The translations under genes and the position numbers were made by a program. A stretch of DNA of 6,060 nt from CAITNM01 sp964446295 (lineage in GTDB: Bacteria; Pseudomonadota; Alphaproteobacteria; Paracaedibacterales; CAITNM01), in contig CAYUNR010000066.1 of assembly GCA_964446295.1 (NCBI GenBank), positions 1 to 6,060 of the forward strand, given 5' to 3'. The first letter of the stretch is position 1. Each line of letters begins with the position of its first letter. The notes below the pieces were generated by a model. The model worked only from the letters and a program-made list of their open reading frames with translations, did no database searches and was not told the origin of the DNA. Below are positions 5,569 through 6,060 of the stretch, in pieces.

Positions 5569-5850
5569 TTAGGAAGCGATTGCCTTTAACCGTGCAACCA
5601 AACGAGAAACTTTGCGTGAAACGAAATTCTTATGAATAATTCCTGTTTTCGCAACTTTCATCATAGCGCTTTCAGCTGCAACCACTGCTACTTTAGCTTC
5701 TTCGAAAGAAACTGCAGGAGTGTTGTGCATGCCTAATGCCTTTTCGGCTGTCTTTACACAAGTGCGCATACGAGTCATACGATTACGGTTTACACCAGTA
5801 CGACGTTCTGTTTGACGGATAGCTTTTTTTGAGTTTTTATGATTGGCCAT
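5569..5850 (-). CDS. rpsT: 30S ribosomal protein S20
   Basis: Primary 16S rRNA-binding protein of the small ribosomal subunit. From ATG at 5850 the product has 93 residues, close to the usual 85-90, with the canonical N-terminus MANHKNSKKAIRQTERR and the C-terminal family signature GIIHKNFVSRKVSRL. It is highly basic and helical, as expected. The frame opens two codons earlier at a TTG (5856), but the family's MAN start and the promoter position favour the ATG. It has its own promoter (5879-5907) and terminator (5518-5543), so it appears monocistronic. tRNA-Asn lies about 107 bp upstream on the same strand. In many alphaproteobacteria rpsT is next to dnaA; here a LuxR-type gene follows instead. 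Confidence 0.97.
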   Translation of the reverse strand: MANHKNSKKAIRQTERRTGVNRNRMTRMRTCVKTAEKALGMHNTPAVSFEEAKVAVVAAESAMMKVAKTGIIHKNFVSRKVSRLVARLKAIAS

Positions 5851-5878
5851 GTTCAAATTTCATTTATATCTTGTGTAC

Positions 5879-5907
5879 TTTATAGGAAATCTTGGCAACT
5901 TAGTCAA
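5879..5907 (-). promoter_or_regulatory. Sigma70-type promoter of rpsT
   Basis: Reading the minus strand, TTGACT (5907-5902) and TATAAA (5884-5879) are separated by exactly 17 bp. Transcription would start near 5872, giving a leader of about 22 nt before the ATG at 5850. This is the strongest promoter in the window, as expected for a ribosomal protein gene. Confidence 0.8.
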
Positions 5908-5957
5908 GAAAAAAGCGACATCAATTTTAGTTACAAAGAAATGAGAAAAACTTAAGA

Positions 5958-6033
5958 TGGCTCCCCGGAACGGACTCGAACCGCTGACCCAGTGGTTAAC
6001 AGCCACTTGCTCTACCGACTGAGCTACCGGGGA
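5958..6033 (-). tRNA. tRNA-Asn (anticodon GTT), CCA encoded
   Basis: A 76-nt cloverleaf on the minus strand. The 7-bp acceptor stem pairs TCCCCGG (6033-6027) with CCGGGGA (5968-5962). The D stem is GCTC/GAGC, the anticodon stem AGTGG/CCACT with a seven-base loop CTGTTAA, and the T stem AGCGG/CCGTT (one G-T pair) with loop TTCGAGT. The anticodon GTT is at 6000-5998, giving asparagine. Discriminator G is at 5961, and the 3' CCA is encoded at 5960-5958. All invariant positions look normal. Confidence 0.97.
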
Positions 6034-6060
6034 ACACACTTCTTTCTTCTACCAGAGCTT

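Noticed and set aside
5851..5856. TTG start adding two codons to rpsT
   Set aside because: S20 proteins characteristically begin MAN; the ATG at 5850 gives that exactly, so the TTG extension is just an open frame.
5940..5957. CTTAAG followed by a T-run after tRNA-Asn as a terminator
   Set aside because: The palindrome is only six bases without a loop, too short for a stable hairpin.

Overview
The window looks like a compact, AT-leaning bacterial chromosome segment, most likely from an alphaproteobacterium. Supporting signs are a ubiquinone-pathway Coq7 next to DsbB, a short RNase D without HRDC domains directly followed by an SIS-CBS arabinose-5-phosphate isomerase (a pairing I associate with alphaproteobacteria), a CCA-encoding tRNA-Asn and a typical S20. 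Several genes have weak or no Shine-Dalgarno sequence. The LuxR-type regulator and the two-lobed GNAT resemble accessory genes of host-associated lineages such as Holosporales or Rickettsiales. That placement is inference; no marker fixes it.

Layout: positions 1-3964 carry five genes on the plus strand: dsbB, coq7 (22-nt overlap), rnd, kdsD/kpsF (2-nt gap) and a DAACS-type symporter. Positions 3935-6033 carry, on the minus strand and in transcription order, tRNA-Asn, rpsT with a clear sigma70-type promoter and an intrinsic terminator, a LuxR-type HTH regulator, and a GNAT acetyltransferase. The two blocks converge and overlap by 30 bp at 3935-3964.

Functional links: DsbB passes electrons from disulfide formation to quinone, and Coq7 makes ubiquinone, so the overlapping pair is coherent. 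RNase D (RNA 3' trimming) and KdsD (first step of Kdo/LPS synthesis) form a tight pair, but the lipopolysaccharide-export genes that often follow are absent and a transporter lies there instead. That transporter keeps the DAACS hairpin motifs but seems to have lost several cation-site residues. The LuxR-GNAT pair is the most accessory-looking part; the 68-bp gap between the genes holds a perfect 11-bp inverted repeat with an 8-bp hairpin nested inside.

Most of the window is ordinary housekeeping. I see no CRISPR array, insertion sequence or recognisable defence system. The best candidates for a second look are the altered transporter, the A7 run at the dsbB/coq7 junction (placed so that a -1 slip would fuse the proteins) and the nested inverted repeat before the GNAT gene.
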